A stretch of DNA of 64,000 nucleotides from Arachis hypogaea (lineage: Eukaryota > Streptophyta > Magnoliopsida > Fabales > Fabaceae): positions 99,039,827-99,103,826 of the forward strand of contig NC_092041.1 of NCBI RefSeq assembly GCF_003086295.3, in the 5' to 3' direction. Shown here piece by piece: positions 32,895 to 43,353 of this stretch (within the stretch, counting starts at the first letter, position 1; every line of letters starts with the position of its first letter). The notes beneath the pieces were generated by a model. That model saw only the letters and a program-made list of their open reading frames with translations. It was not told where the DNA came from and did not search any database. A program made the position numbers and the translations under genes.

Positions 32895-34140
32895 GTGACC
32901 TTGAGAGTCAATGAGGATGAGTTCAAGTTGAATGCTGTCAAAGCTATGCAGCATCCAGACACATCAAATGACTGCATGAGCGTTGATATTATTGACTCTT
33001 TAGTGGAAGAGATCAATATGACTGAGAGTCTCGAATCAGAGCTAGAGGATATCTTTAAAGATGTTCAGCCTGACCTGGAGGAACCAGAGGAAATAAAAGA
33101 ACCTCTGAAAATTCCTCAGGAAGAGGATAAGCATCCTAAACCCGAGCTCAAGCCACTACCACCATCCCTAAAGTATGCATTTCTGGGAGAAGGTGACACT
33201 TTTCCAGTGATTATTATAAGCTCTGCTTTAAACTCACAGGAAGAGGAAGCACTAATTCAAGTGCTAAGGACACATAAGACAGCTCTTGGGTGGTCCATAA
33301 GTGATCTTAAGGGCATTAGCCCAGCAAGATGCATGCACAAGATCCTATTGGAAGATAATTCCAAGCCAGTGGTTCAACCACAGAGGCGGCTAAATCCAGC
33401 CATGAAGGAGGTGGTGCAGAAAGAGGTCACTAAGTTACTAGAGGCCGGGATTATTTATCCTATTTCTGATAGCCCCTGGGTGAGCCCTGTCCAAGTTGTT
33501 CCCAAGAAGGGAGGCATGACAGTGGTTCATAATGAAAAAAATGAACTGGTTCCCACAAGAACAGTTACAGGGTGGCGTATGTGTATTGACTACAGAAGGC
33601 TCAATACAGCCACCAGAAATGATCATTTTCCTTTACCATTCATAGACCAGATGCTAGAGAGACTAGCAGGTCATGAATATTATTGCTTTTTGGATGGCTA
33701 TTCAGGTTACAACCAAATTGCAGTAGATCCTCAGGACCAAGAGAAAATAGTATTTACATGTCCTTCTGGAGTATTTGCCTACAGAAGGATGCCTTTTGGT
33801 CTGTGCAATGCACCTGCAACCTTTCAGAGGTGCATGCTCTCTATCTTTTCAGATATGGTAGAGAAATTTCTGGAAGTCTTCATGGATGACTTTTCAGTAT
33901 TTGGAGACTCATTCAACTCCTGCCTTAACCATCTAGCACTTGTTCTGAAAAGATGCCAAGAGACCAACCTAGTTTTAAACTGGGAAAAATGTCACTTCAT
34001 GATGACTGAGGGGATTGTCCTTGGGCATAAAATTTCAAGCAAGGGAATAGAGGTGGATCAAGCAAAGGTAGAGGTAATTGAAAAATTACCACCACCTGCC
34101 AATGTTAAGGCAATTAGAAGCTTTTTGGACATGCAGGATT
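32895..34140 (+). pseudogene. Reverse transcriptase of element B
   Basis: RT would copy element RNA into DNA. Recognisable in order: LLEAGIIYPISDSPWVSPVQ, WRMCIDYRRLNTATRNDHFP, CFLDGYSGYNQIAVDP, MPFGLCNAPATFQRCM and the catalytic FMDDFSVFG at about 33880-33906. The Asp pair is intact. The frame is open from the linker at 32895 to about 34125. There a lost base in a T/G run shifts it at the connection toward RNase H; the second copy (near 50146) lacks one base more. Homopolymer loss may be sequencing error rather than mutation. Confidence 0.9.
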
Positions 34141-34680
34141 CTACAGAAGGTTTATAAAGGATTTTTCAAAAATTGCAAAACCTCTGAGTAACCTGCTAGC
34201 TGCACCATTTGTGTTTGACACACAGTGTCTGCAGGCATTTGAGACCCTGAAAGCCAAGCTGGTCACAACACCAGTCATCTCTGCACCAGACTTGACATTA
34301 CCATTTGAACTAATGTGTGATGCCAGTGACCATGCCATTGGTGCAGTGTTGGGACGGAGGCATAACAAGCTTCTGCACGTCATTTATTATGCTAGCCGTG
34401 TTCTAAATGATGCACAGAAGAATTACACAACCACAGAAAAATAGTTACTTGCAGTGGTTTATGCCATTGACAAGTTTAGATCCTACTTAGTAGGGTCAAA
34501 AGTGATTTTGTACACTGACCATGCTGCTCTTAAATACTTACTCACAAAGCAGGATTCAAAACCCAGGCTCATAAGGTGGGTATTGCTTCTGCAAGAGTTT
34601 GATATAGAAATAAGAGACAGAAAAGGGACAGAGAACCAGGTAGCTGATCATTTGTCCCGAATTGAACTAGTAGCTGGGGC
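34141..34680 (+). pseudogene. RNase H of element B
   Basis: Would remove RNA from the RNA-DNA hybrid. It follows RT in the shifted frame: FYRRFIKDFSKIAKPL, MCDASDHAIGAVLG (first catalytic Asp), YASRVLNDAQKNYTTTEK (Glu), a TAG at about 34442-34444 in place of a Glu codon, then [11 protein letters not shown] and [14 protein letters not shown]. Apart from that stop and the upstream shift the domain is complete. Confidence 0.85.
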
Positions 34681-36028
34681 GTCCCTCCCTTCTACTGAGA
34701 TCTCTGAAATCTTTCCAGATGAGCAACTCTTTGCCATCCAGGAAGAACCATGGTTTGCAGATATTGCAAATTATAAAGCTGTGAGGTTCATACCACAGGA
34801 GTACAGCAGGGTGCAAAGAAAAAAATTAATTTCAGATGCCAAGTACTACCTATGGGATGAGCCATATCTCTTTAAGAGATGTGCAGACGAAATAATCCAT
34901 AGATGTGTACCTAGAGAGGAAGCACAAAGGATCCTGTGGCATTGCCATAGATCGCAGTATGGGGGACATTTCGGAGGTGAGCGAACAGCCACTAAGGTCC
35001 TCCAATGCGGATTCTACTGGCCTACTATCTATAGGGATGTCCTGGAGTTTGTGCGTAACTGTGATAGTTGCCAAAGAGCTGGTAACTTGCCTCATGGTTA
35101 TGCCATGCCTCAACAAGGGATCCTAGAGATTGAATTGTTTGATGTATGGATAATTGACTTCATGGATCCCTTCCCACCATCATACTCAAACACTTATATT
35201 CTAGTGGCAGTAGACAATGTGTCTAAATGGGTAGAAGCAATTGCCACACCCAATAATGATATCAAGACCGTACTGAAATTCCTACAGAAATACATCTTTA
35301 GCAGGTTTGGTGTTCCCAGAGTACTAATCAGTGATGGGGGCACTCATTTCTGCAATAAACAGCTGGACTCTGCTATGGTCCGATATGGAATTAGCCACAA
35401 AGTAGCAACTCCGTATCACCCACAGATAAATGGGCAAGCTGAAGTCTCTAATAGAGAGCTAAAAAGAATCCTGGAACAGACTGTTATTGCCCGTAGAAAG
35501 GATTGGGCAAAGAGCTTGGATGATGCTCTGTGGGCATACAGAACAGCCTTCAAGACTCCTATAGGAACCTCTCCATACCAACTTATGTATGGGAAGGCTT
35601 GTCATCTGCCCGTGGAACTGGAATATAAAGCCTACTGGGCAACCTGATTCCTAAACATGGATGCTAAGTTAGCTGGTGAAAAAAGATTGCTCCAGCTAAA
35701 TGAGCTAGAGGAGTTCAGACTCAGTGCCTTTGAAAATGCAAAAATTTATAAGGAAAAGGCAAAGAAGTGGCATGACAAAAAGTTATCATCCAGAGTCTTT
35801 GAGCCAGGACAAAAAGTTCTACTCTTCAACTCTAGGCTCAGACTATTCTCAGGAAAACTTAAATCCCAGTGGAGGGGTCCGTATGTGATTACAGGGGTCT
35901 CACCATATGGATATGTTGAGTTTCAGGATATTGATTCTAACAAAAAGTTCATTGTTAATGGGCAGAGAATTAAACATTATCTTGAAAGCAATTTCGAGCA
36001 GGAATGCTCAAAACTGAGGCTTGAATGA
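34681..36028 (+). pseudogene. Integrase of element B
   Basis: Would insert the cDNA. N-terminal HHCC zinc finger: [13 protein letters not shown] and CDSCQRAG (34935-35080). DDE core: Asp in WIIDFMDP, Asp in ISDGGTHF, Glu in [12 protein letters not shown]. The usual Gly after DFM is Asp here. A TGA near 35646 (after AYWAT) splits off the C-terminal domain, which continues in the same frame (FLNMDAKLAGEKRLLQLNEL, FEPGQKVLLFNSRLRLF) to a true stop at 36028. No chromodomain seen. Confidence 0.88.
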
Positions 36029-36070
36029 GTCTCAGTAAAGGTCCAGCTAAAGACAATAAAGAAGCGCTTG

Positions 36071-36086
36071 CTGGGAGGCAACCCAG
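36071..36086 (+). promoter_or_regulatory. GGGAGGCAACCC hairpin after B pol
   Basis: CTGGGAGGCAACCCAG: stem CTGGG/CCCAG, loop AGGCAA, preceded by AAAGAAGCGCTTG, about 43 bases after the integrase stop. In A the outer pair is T-A instead of C-G (TTGGG/CCCAA), a compensatory change. Confidence 0.6.
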
Positions 36087-36211
36087 TCATTAGCAGGTTA
36101 ATTGTTCTTTAAAAGTTTGATATACAATTTCTCAAAGGGAAATCATCAAAATTGAAGGAATTCACAGAGTTACAGAAGGATTCAGTGCAAAAAGTAGAGA
36201 AAAGGAGCTTG

Positions 36212-36485
36212 CTGGCGAAAAAACGCCAGTAAAGGGTACTCTGGGCGCTAAACGCCCAGAATGGTAGGTACCATTTTGGGCGTTAAACGCCAGAATGGGC
36301 ACCATTCTGGGCGTTTAACGCCAGGTTGGCAGCATCCTGGGCGTTCAGCAAAGCGCCCAGTGATAAAGGGGATTTCTGGCATTTAACGCCAGCCAGGGCA
36401 CCTGGCTGGGCGTTAAACGCCCATTTTGCCCACCAAGTGGGCGTTAAATGCCAGAATGGATACCATTCTGGGCGTTTAACGCCAG
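36212..36485 (+). repeat. Palindrome array, nine units (element B)
   Basis: Nine units of CTGGGCGTTNAACGCCAG type between pol and ORF3, about 30-36 bases apart. Several spacers are palindromes too (AATGGGCACCATT, AATGGATACCATT), so the stretch alternates two kinds of inverted repeat. Arms vary but pair changes often keep symmetry. Confidence 0.9.
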
Positions 36486-36746
36486 AAAGGCAGGGGACAG
36501 AGATTTTGTTTTCCACTTCAAATTTTTTCAAACTTTCTTGTTTTGATCCATAATTTTCTGCATAAATACATTACAAACTTTCATCATTCACTCTCAATTT
36601 CAAAAATTAAATAATTTTCTAAATCATTCTTCAAATTTCCTTCAAATCCTTTCCAAATCTTCTTCAAAAACTCAAAATCTCTTCTTAATTTCTTTCCATA
36701 TCTTCTCAAATCTCCTTCAAAGTTTTCGAAATCTCTCCCCCTCCCT

Positions 36747-36754
36747 TATAAATA
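36747..36754 (+). promoter_or_regulatory. Internal TATA box upstream of B ORF3
   Basis: TATAAATA in a C/T-rich context (CTCCCTTATAAATACACATT), 150 bases before the ORF3 ATG and 77 before the stem-loop. Same arrangement as A and C. Confidence 0.5.
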
Positions 36755-36823
36755 CACATTCGGCCATCCCACTCTCCCTACCATTCGAATTTGCTCTCCT
36801 CCTCTCTCTCCCCTTCCTTTCTT

Positions 36824-36859
36824 TTGCTTGAGGGCAAGCAAACCTCTAAGTTTGGTGTG
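36824..36859 (+). promoter_or_regulatory. Stem-loop plus AAGTTTGGTGT box before B ORF3
   Basis: TTGCTTGAGGGCAAGCAA (7-bp stem, loop AGGG), then ACCTCT and AAGTTTGGTGT, 38 bases before the ATG at 36897. Confidence 0.7.
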
Positions 36860-36896
36860 CTTTTCCATGATCACAAGGCCAAGTTTTATCAATATC

Positions 36897-37958
36897 ATGG
36901 CTCCTAAGGGAAAACAAACCAATTCAAGAGGCAAGAAAGAGAATACTCCAAAGAATCTTTGGAATTAAGAGAAGTTCTTAACCAAAGAACATGCAGACCA
37001 TTACCACAAAATAATGGGTCTGAGGTCAGTGATCCCGGAAGTCAGATTTGATCTGAAAGAAGATGAATATCTGGAGATCCAAGAGCAAATTCGAAACAGA
37101 GGATGGGAAGTTCTAACCAACCCTGAGACAAAGGTTGGAAGGAACATGGTTCAGGAATTCTACTCAAATCTGTGGCTGACAGATAAGCAGAGAATGACTG
37201 GAACTGCTTTTCATACCTACAGAACCATGGTCAGAGGAAGAATTATTTACTTCCATCTGGACAAAATAAGAGAGGTCTTCAAATTGCCTCAACTGCAAGA
37301 TGATCCTGAATCCTTTAATAGGAGAATGGTGAGAGCAGATAAGGGGTTGGATCAAGTTCTAGAGGACATATGCCTCCCTGGAACTAAGTGGACAACCAAT
37401 TCAAAAGGTGCCCCAAACCAACTCAAGAGAGGAGATCTCAAACCAATTGCAAGAGGTTGGCTAGACTTCATTGGGCGTTCTATATTGCCCACTAGCAACT
37501 GTTCTGAGGTCACCATCAAGAGAGCAGTGATGATTCATTGCATTATGCTGAAAAAAGAAGTGGAGGTTCATCATTTGATTGCTTGTGAGATTTACACAAT
37601 TGCACACAAGAATTCCACTGAAGCCAAACTGGCTTACCCAAGCTTAATCTCTTTGCTATGTAAAGATGTTGGGGTGAGGATGGGAGTAGACGAATTCATC
37701 CCAATTGAACATCCAATCACCAAGAGGTCAATGGAAGGACAAATGCAAGATAACTCTATCAAAAGGAGGGTGCAGGAGTTCCTCCATGAACTTCCTGAAA
37801 TTGACTACTGGGCTAGCCTTGAAGCATCTGTTGCCAAGCTGTAAGAAACTATGGAACAAATTAAGGAAGAACAGCAGAATCAAAACTGCATGCTCTGCAA
37901 ATTGCTGAAGGAACAAGAGAAGCAGGGGCGTGAGCTACAGGAGCTGAAACGCCAGTAG
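36897..37958 (+). pseudogene. ORF3 of element B, putative plant transposon protein
   Basis: A 354-codon frame from ATG 36897 (MAPKGKQTNSRGKKENTPK) with two internal TAA codons, one after KNLWN (near 36966) and one at 37842-37844 after SVAKL. The core is homologous to ORF3 of A and C: RGWEVLTNP, MVQEFYSNLW, ARGWLDFIGRSILPTSNCSE, VEVHHLIACEIYTIAHKNS. The last 38 codons are Glu/Gln/Lys-rich (coiled-coil-like). It differs strongly from A/C ORF3 outside the core, showing two diverged ORF3 lineages. No transposase catalytic motif, signal peptide or membrane segment is evident. Function unknown. Confidence 0.75.
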
Positions 37959-38896
37959 CTCTCCCTTGAAGGGTCAAATACCCACAAGTTGAGGGAGCAT
38001 CCACTTCTCAAAATCAAGTTTGTTGAGTCCTAACTCTGTGATAACCTCTATCATTAGGAATCTATTTTAGAGTCATTTAATTTTTTATTTTCTATTATTA
38101 TTAGTCTTATCTTATATTTATTTTTGAGTCTTGTTCTTAATTCATGATTAATAAAATTTAAGGTTCATGTCTTAAAGCTATGAATGTCCTATGAATCCAT
38201 CACCTCTCTTAAATGAAAAATGCTTTAATCACAAAAGAACAAGAAGTACAGGATTTCGAATTTATCTCTGAACTAGTTGAATTAGTTTGATGTAGTGACA
38301 ATATTTTTTGTTTTCTGAATGAATGCTTGAATAGTGCATATGTCTTTTGAATTTGTTGATTAAAGAATGTTAAACTTGTTGGCTCTTGAAAGAATGATGA
38401 AAAAGGAGAAATGTTATTGAGGATCTGAAAAATCATCAAATTGATTCTTGAAGCAAGAAAAAGTAGTGTATTCGAAAAAAAAATATAATAAAATGATCCA
38501 AGTCAAAAAGAGTGTGCTTAAGAACCCTGGACACCTCTAATTGGGGACTCTAGCAAAGCTAAGTCACAATCTAAGAAGGTTCACCCAGTTATGTGTCAGT
38601 GGCATGTATGTATCTGGTGGTAATACTGGAAGACAGAGTGCTTTGGGCCACAGCCAAGACTCATAGAATAACTATGTTCAAGAATCATCACACTTAACTA
38701 GGAGAATCAATAACACTATCTGAATTTTGAGTTCCTATAGATGCCAATCATTCTAATCTTCAAAGGATAAAGTGAGATGCCAAAACTGTTCAGAAGCAAA
38801 AAGCTACTAGTCCCGCTCATCTAATTGGAGCTAAGTTTCATTGATATTTTGGAGTCTATAGTATGTTCTCTTCTTTTTATCCTAATGGATTTTTAG
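37959..38896 (+). other. 3' non-coding region of element B
   Basis: Between ORF3 and the stem-loop at 38897. Shares with A and C the CTCTCTTAAATGAAAAATG block, the TGTTGGCTCTTGAAAGAATG block and the GGTAATACTGGAAGACA block. It lacks the part of A/C containing GGATAGGAGGGCCCAAG. No gene seen. Confidence 0.6.
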
Positions 38897-38933
38897 TTGC
38901 TTGGGTACAAGCAACAATTTAAGTTTGGTGTTG
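38897..38933 (+). promoter_or_regulatory. Stem-loop plus AAGTTTGGTGT box before B 3' LTR
   Basis: TTGCTTGGGTACAAGCAA (7-bp stem, loop GGTA), then CAATTT, AAGTTTGGTGT and TG, directly abutting the LTR at 38934. No purine tract is present at the expected plus-strand primer position. Confidence 0.7.
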
Positions 38934-40457
38934 TGATGAGCGGATAATTTATACGCTTTTTGGCACTATTTTTAGTATGTTTTTAGTATGTTTTGGTTAG
39001 TTTTTAGTATATTTTTATTAGTTTTTATTTAAAATTCACTTTTATGGGCTTTACTATGAGTTTGTGTGTTTTTCTGTGATTTCAGGTAATTTCTGGCTGA
39101 AATTGAGGGACCTGAGCAAAAATCTGATTCAAAGGCTGAAAAAGGACTGCAGATGCTATTGGATTCTGACCTCCCTGCACTCGAAGTGGATTTTCTGGAG
39201 CTACAAAAGCCCAACTGGCACGCTCTAAATTGCGTTGAAAAGTAGACATCTTGGGCTTTCCAGCAATGTATAATAGTTCATACTTTGCCCGAGATTTGAT
39301 GGCGCAAACTGGCGTTGCAAATCAGCTTCAGAATTTCCGGTGTTTAACGCCGGAACTGGCACAAAAATTGGAGTTAAACACCCAAACTGGCACAAAAGCT
39401 GGCGTTTAACTCCCGGAAAAGTCTCTACACATGAAAGCTTCAATGCTCAGCCCAAGCACACACCAAGTGGACCCCAGAAGTGGATTTTTACGTCATTTAC
39501 TCATTTCTGTATACCCTAGGTTACTAGTTCACTATTAATAGGACCTTTTGACATTGTATCTAGACCTCATGACATTTTTACACGTTTCATACTGTACCTT
39601 CTACAGCATGAGTCTCTAAACCCCATGGTTGGGGGTGAGGAGCTCTGCTGTGTCTTGATGGATTAATGCAATTACTACTGTTTTTCATTCAATCACGCTT
39701 GCTTCTATTCTAAGATATCACTTGTTCCTTAACTTGATGAATGTGATGATCCGTGACACTCATCATCATTCTCACCTATGAACGTGTGCCTGACAACCAC
39801 ATCCGTTCTACTTTAGATTGAGTGAATATCTCTTGGATTCCTTAATCAGAATCTTCGTGGTATAAGCTAGAATTGATGGCGGCATTCAAGAGAATCCGGA
39901 AGGTCTAAACCTTGTCTGTGGTATTCTGAGTAGGATTCAAGGATTGAATGACTGTGATGAGCTTCAAACTCCTGAGGGCTGGGCGTTAGTGACAGACGCA
40001 AAAGAATCACTGGATTCTATTCCAACCTGATTAAGAACCGACAGATAACTAGCCGTGCTGTGACAGAGTGCGTTAAACATTTTCACTGAGAGGATGGGAG
40101 GTAGCCATTGACAACGGTGAAACCCTACCTACAACTTGCCATGGAAGGAGTCTTGCGTGCATGAAAAAGAAGACAGTAGGAAAGTAGAGATTCAGAAGAT
40201 ATAGCATCTCCAAAACCTCAACCTGTTCTCCATTACTGCAAAACAAGTATTTATTTCATGTTCTTTTACTTTTTACACTTAAATCTGAGAATTATTGATA
40301 TCCTGACTAAGAGTTACAAGATAACCATAGCTTGCTTCAAGCCGACAATCTCCGTGGGATCGACCCTTACTCACGTAAGTTATTACTTGGACGACCTAGT
40401 GCACTTGCTGGTTAGTTGTGCGGAATTACAAAAGTGTGATTGCGATTTCGTGCACCA
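38934..40457 (+). repeat. Element B 3' LTR
   Basis: TGATGAGCGG start, CGTGCACCA end, followed by ACCAT (40458-40462), the second copy of the target-site duplication. It lacks the 5' LTR's tandem duplication. Substitutions against the 5' LTR are numerous in the first 500 bases, so B is markedly older than C. Confidence 0.93.
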
Positions 40458-41370
40458 ACCATTGATATAATCAACATGGCCAAACCTTAGAGGAGGAGGA
40501 GGACGTGAATCCCAACGAGGAAGACCTCAGGGGACGTCCAAAGGTCAGTAAGGAATACCCTAATGAGGAACTAAAGGAATCTGAGGCTCATACAGAGATC
40601 ATAGAGATTCCCTTGGACCTCTTTTTACCATTCATGAGCTCTGATGACTATTCATCTTCTGAAGAGGATGAAGACATTATTGAAGGGCAAGTTGGCCAAT
40701 ATTTAGGAGCAATCATGAAGCTGAATGCCAAGCTGTTTGGTAATGAGACTTGGGAGGAAGAGCTTCCCTTGCTCACCAATGAACTGAATACATTGGTTCA
40801 GCAAAATCTAACTCAAAAGAAACAGGATCCTGGTAAATTCTTAATACCCTGTACCATAGGCACCATAACCTTTGAAAAAGCTCTGTGTGACCTGGGGTCA
40901 GGGATAAACATGATGCCCTCTCTGTAATGGAGAGACTAGGAATCTATGAGGTACAGGCTGCCAAATTCTCATTGGAGATGGTAGATAAATCTATGAAAAA
41001 GGCTTATGGACTAGTAGAGGACGTGCTAGTGAAGGTTGAAAGCCTTTACTTCCCTGCTGATTTCATAATCCTAGACACTAGGAGGGATGAGGATAAATCT
41101 ATCATCCTTGGAAGACCCTTCCTAGCCACAGCAAGAGCTGTGATTAATGTTGACAGAGGAGAGTTGATCCTTCATGTGAATGAAGAATGCCTTGTAGTAA
41201 AGACTCAAGGTTCTCCATCTGTAACCATAGAGAGTAAGCATGAAGAGCTTCTCCCAATACAGAGTCAAACAGAGCCCCCACATTCAAACTCTAAGTTTGG
41301 TGTTGGGAGGCCACAACTAAACTCTAAGTTTGGTGTTGAGAGATCTCAACCATACTCTGATCATCTGTGA
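40458..41370 (+). pseudogene. gag-pro of element A, 3' part
   Basis: Continuation of the frame broken at 28550: the acidic stretch (MSSDDYSSSEEDEDI), NAKLFGNETWEEELPLL, then the protease with CDLGSGINMMPS, FPADFIILDTRRDEDKS and ILGRPFLATARAVI. One A is missing near 40485 relative to the second copy. A one-base deletion at about 40918, present in both copies, gives a stop within the protease (after MPSL). The C-terminus has two SKFGV repeats encoded by AAGTTTGGTGT. Confidence 0.85.
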
Positions 41371-41418
41371 GGCTCCATGAGAGCTCACTATCAAGCTATT
41401 GACATTAAAGAATCGCTT

Positions 41419-41436
41419 ATTGGGAGGCAACCCAAT
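41419..41436 (+). promoter_or_regulatory. GGGAGGCAACCC hairpin after A gag-pro
   Basis: ATTGGGAGGCAACCCAAT: six-base stem with loop AGGCAA, preceded by ATTAAAGAATCGCTT, 49 bases after the gag-pro stop. Confidence 0.6.
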
Positions 41437-41569
41437 TTTATTTTAATTTTATCTATATTATTTTGTTTTCTTTTAGGTTGATGATCATGTGAAGTCACAA
41501 AGACAATTACAAAAATAAAGAAAAAATCAAAACAGCATTGAAAATAGCACACCCTGGAGGAATGACTTA

Positions 41570-41715
41570 CTGGCGTTTAAACTCCAATAAGGGTAGCAAA
41601 ATGAGCATTTACACGCACAATCTGGCACCTTTCTGGGCGTTTAAATGCCAGAATAGGGCACCAGATTGGCGTTTAAATGCCAGAACAGGGTAGCAAACTG
41701 GCGTTTAAACACCAG
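41570..41715 (+). repeat. Degenerate palindrome array (element A)
   Basis: Four to five decayed units of the CTGGCGTTTAAACNCCAG type between gag-pro and ORF3, with CpGs largely lost (CGCC to TGCC, ACCA or TCCA), as expected from methyl-cytosine decay. Confidence 0.7.
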
Positions 41716-42017
41716 AATTGCACTCTAAGGCATTTTGAACTCCCAATTGGAGCAGGGAAGAGAATTCCTTGACCCCTCAGGATCTGTGGACCCCACAGGA
41801 TCCCCACCAACGTCAACTCACTCTCTCTCCTCTTCACACCTTTTTACAACACTCTTCTCCAAATACCCTTCACCAATCACCTCCATATCTCTTCCCCAAC
41901 TCCCCTTCACCAATCACTTCCTTAACTCTTTCCTAAAAATCCCCACCCACCTTCAAAATTCAAAACCACTTCCCTCCAAAGCCACCCAAACCTTTCGGCC
42001 ACTCACCCCCCTTTTCC

Positions 42018-42025
42018 TATAAATA
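42018..42025 (+). promoter_or_regulatory. Internal TATA box upstream of A ORF3
   Basis: TATAAATA between C-rich flanks (CCTATAAATACCCCC), 123 bases before the stem-loop at 42141. Conserved in position with B and C. Confidence 0.5.
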
Positions 42026-42140
42026 CCCCCTTCACTCCTTCATTTACACACATCACAACCACCTTCTTCTACCCTTGCCGAACCCTATACACCCTCCATC
42101 TCCTCCATTTTTTTCTTCTTCTACATCTTTCTTTCTTCTT

Positions 42141-42177
42141 TTGCTCGGGACGAGCAAATATTTTAAGTTTGGTGTAG
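42141..42177 (+). promoter_or_regulatory. Stem-loop plus AAGTTTGGTGT box before A ORF3
   Basis: TTGCTCGGGACGAGCAA here (one G short); the second copy at 58159 reads TTGCTCGGGGACGAGCAA (loop GGGA). AAGTTTGGTGT follows after ATATTTT. Confidence 0.65.
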
Positions 42178-42212
42178 TGAAAGCATTGCTTTTTATTTTT
42201 CCATAACCATTT

Positions 42213-43353
42213 ATCACACCTAAGGCCAGAGAAGCCTCTAGAAAAAGGAAAGGGAAGGCAACTGCCTCTACCTCTGAGTCATGGGAGATAGAGAGATTCA
42301 TCTCAAAGGTCCATCAAGACCACTTCTATGAAGTTGTGGCCAAGAAGAAGGTGATCCCTGAGGTCCCTTTTAGGCTCAAAAGGGCAAATATCTGGAGATC
42401 TGACAAGAGATCCGAAGAAGAGGTTGGGAAGTTCTTGCCAACTCCATTCAACAAGTTGGAATCTTAATGGTTCAAGAGTTCTATGCAAACACATGGATCA
42501 CTAGGAACCATGATCAAAGTATGAACCCAAACCCAAAGAATTGGCTTACAATGATTCGGGGAAATACTTAGATTTCAGTCCAGAAAATGTGAGGCTAGCG
42601 TTCAACTTGCTAACGATGGAAGAAAACACACGCCACTACACTAGAAGGGTCAATTTTGATCAAAGGTTGGACCAAGTCCTCATGGACATATGTGTAGAAG
42701 GAACTCAATGGAAAAGGGACTCAAGAGGCAACCTGGTTTAATTGAGAAGACTGAATCTTAAGCTTGTGGTTAGAGGATGGTTGGAGTTCATCCAACGCTC
42801 TATCATTCCCACTAGCAACCGATCTGAGGTAACTGTGGATCGGGCCATCATGATCCATAGTATCATGATTGGAGAGGAAGTAGAAGTTCATGAAATCATA
42901 CCTCTAAAACTCTACAAGGTGGCTAACAAGTCTTCACCTTTGGTAAGATTAGCCTTTCCTCATCTCATATGTCACATTTGCTATTCAGCTAGGATTGTCA
43001 TAGAGGGAGACATCCTCATTGAAGAAGACAAGCCCATCTCTAAGAAGAGGATGGAGCAAACTAGAGAGCCCATTCATGGCACTCAACAAGATCATGAGGA
43101 AGTCCCTGAGATACCTCAAGGGATGTATTTTCCTCCACACAATTATTGGGAGCAACTCAACACTTCTTTGGAAAGCTTGAGTTACAACATGGACCAATTA
43201 AGGGTGGAACACCAAGAGCACTCCATCATTCTCCATGAGATTAGAGAAGATCAAAGAGCTATGAGGGAGGAGCAACAAAGGCAAGGAAGAGATATAGAGG
43301 AGCTCAAGAGCACCATTGGTTCTTCAAGAGGAGGAAGACGCCACCCTCACTAA
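42213..43353 (+). pseudogene. ORF3 of element A (first copy)
   Basis: Homologue of the element C ORF3. The start codon is changed from ATG to ATC (ATCACACCTAAG). Internal stops follow KYLEI (near 42400) and GNLV (42739-42741), and at least two bases are lost relative to the second copy. The conserved core is readable (RGWLEFIQRSIIPTSNRSE, TVDRAIMIHSIM), as is the coiled-coil-like tail (REDQRAMREEQQRQGRDIEE) ending in GGRRHPH. Non-functional. The second copy (58232-59374) keeps one frame throughout but has the same start loss and stops. Confidence 0.8.

Larger units (their letters stand above)
28551..40457 (+). mobile_element. Element B, autonomous-type Ty3-gypsy, 11,907 bp
   Basis: A complete element with LTRs 28551-30170 and 38934-40457, inserted in element A gag with a perfect ACCAT duplication (28546-28550 and 40458-40462). 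Order: LTR, tRNA-Asp-type primer site, leader, gag, protease, RT, RNase H, integrase, palindrome array, ORF3, 3' non-coding region, LTR. All enzyme domains are recognisable but carry scattered stops and a few frameshifts, so this copy is probably dead. Domain order protease-RT-RH-IN identifies Ty3-gypsy. The tRNA-Asp primer site and the extra downstream ORF suggest the Athila branch, by knowledge rather than test. Confidence 0.93.

Noticed and set aside
36212..36485. Regularly spaced palindromic repeats resembling a CRISPR array
   Set aside because: Units are degenerate palindromes with similar, partly palindromic spacers, inside a plant retrotransposon and without cas genes.
41735..42022. 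95-codon frame before A ORF3 (first copy)
   Set aside because: Same non-coding leader as in the second copy, where the frame has a different end; length depends on single-base errors.
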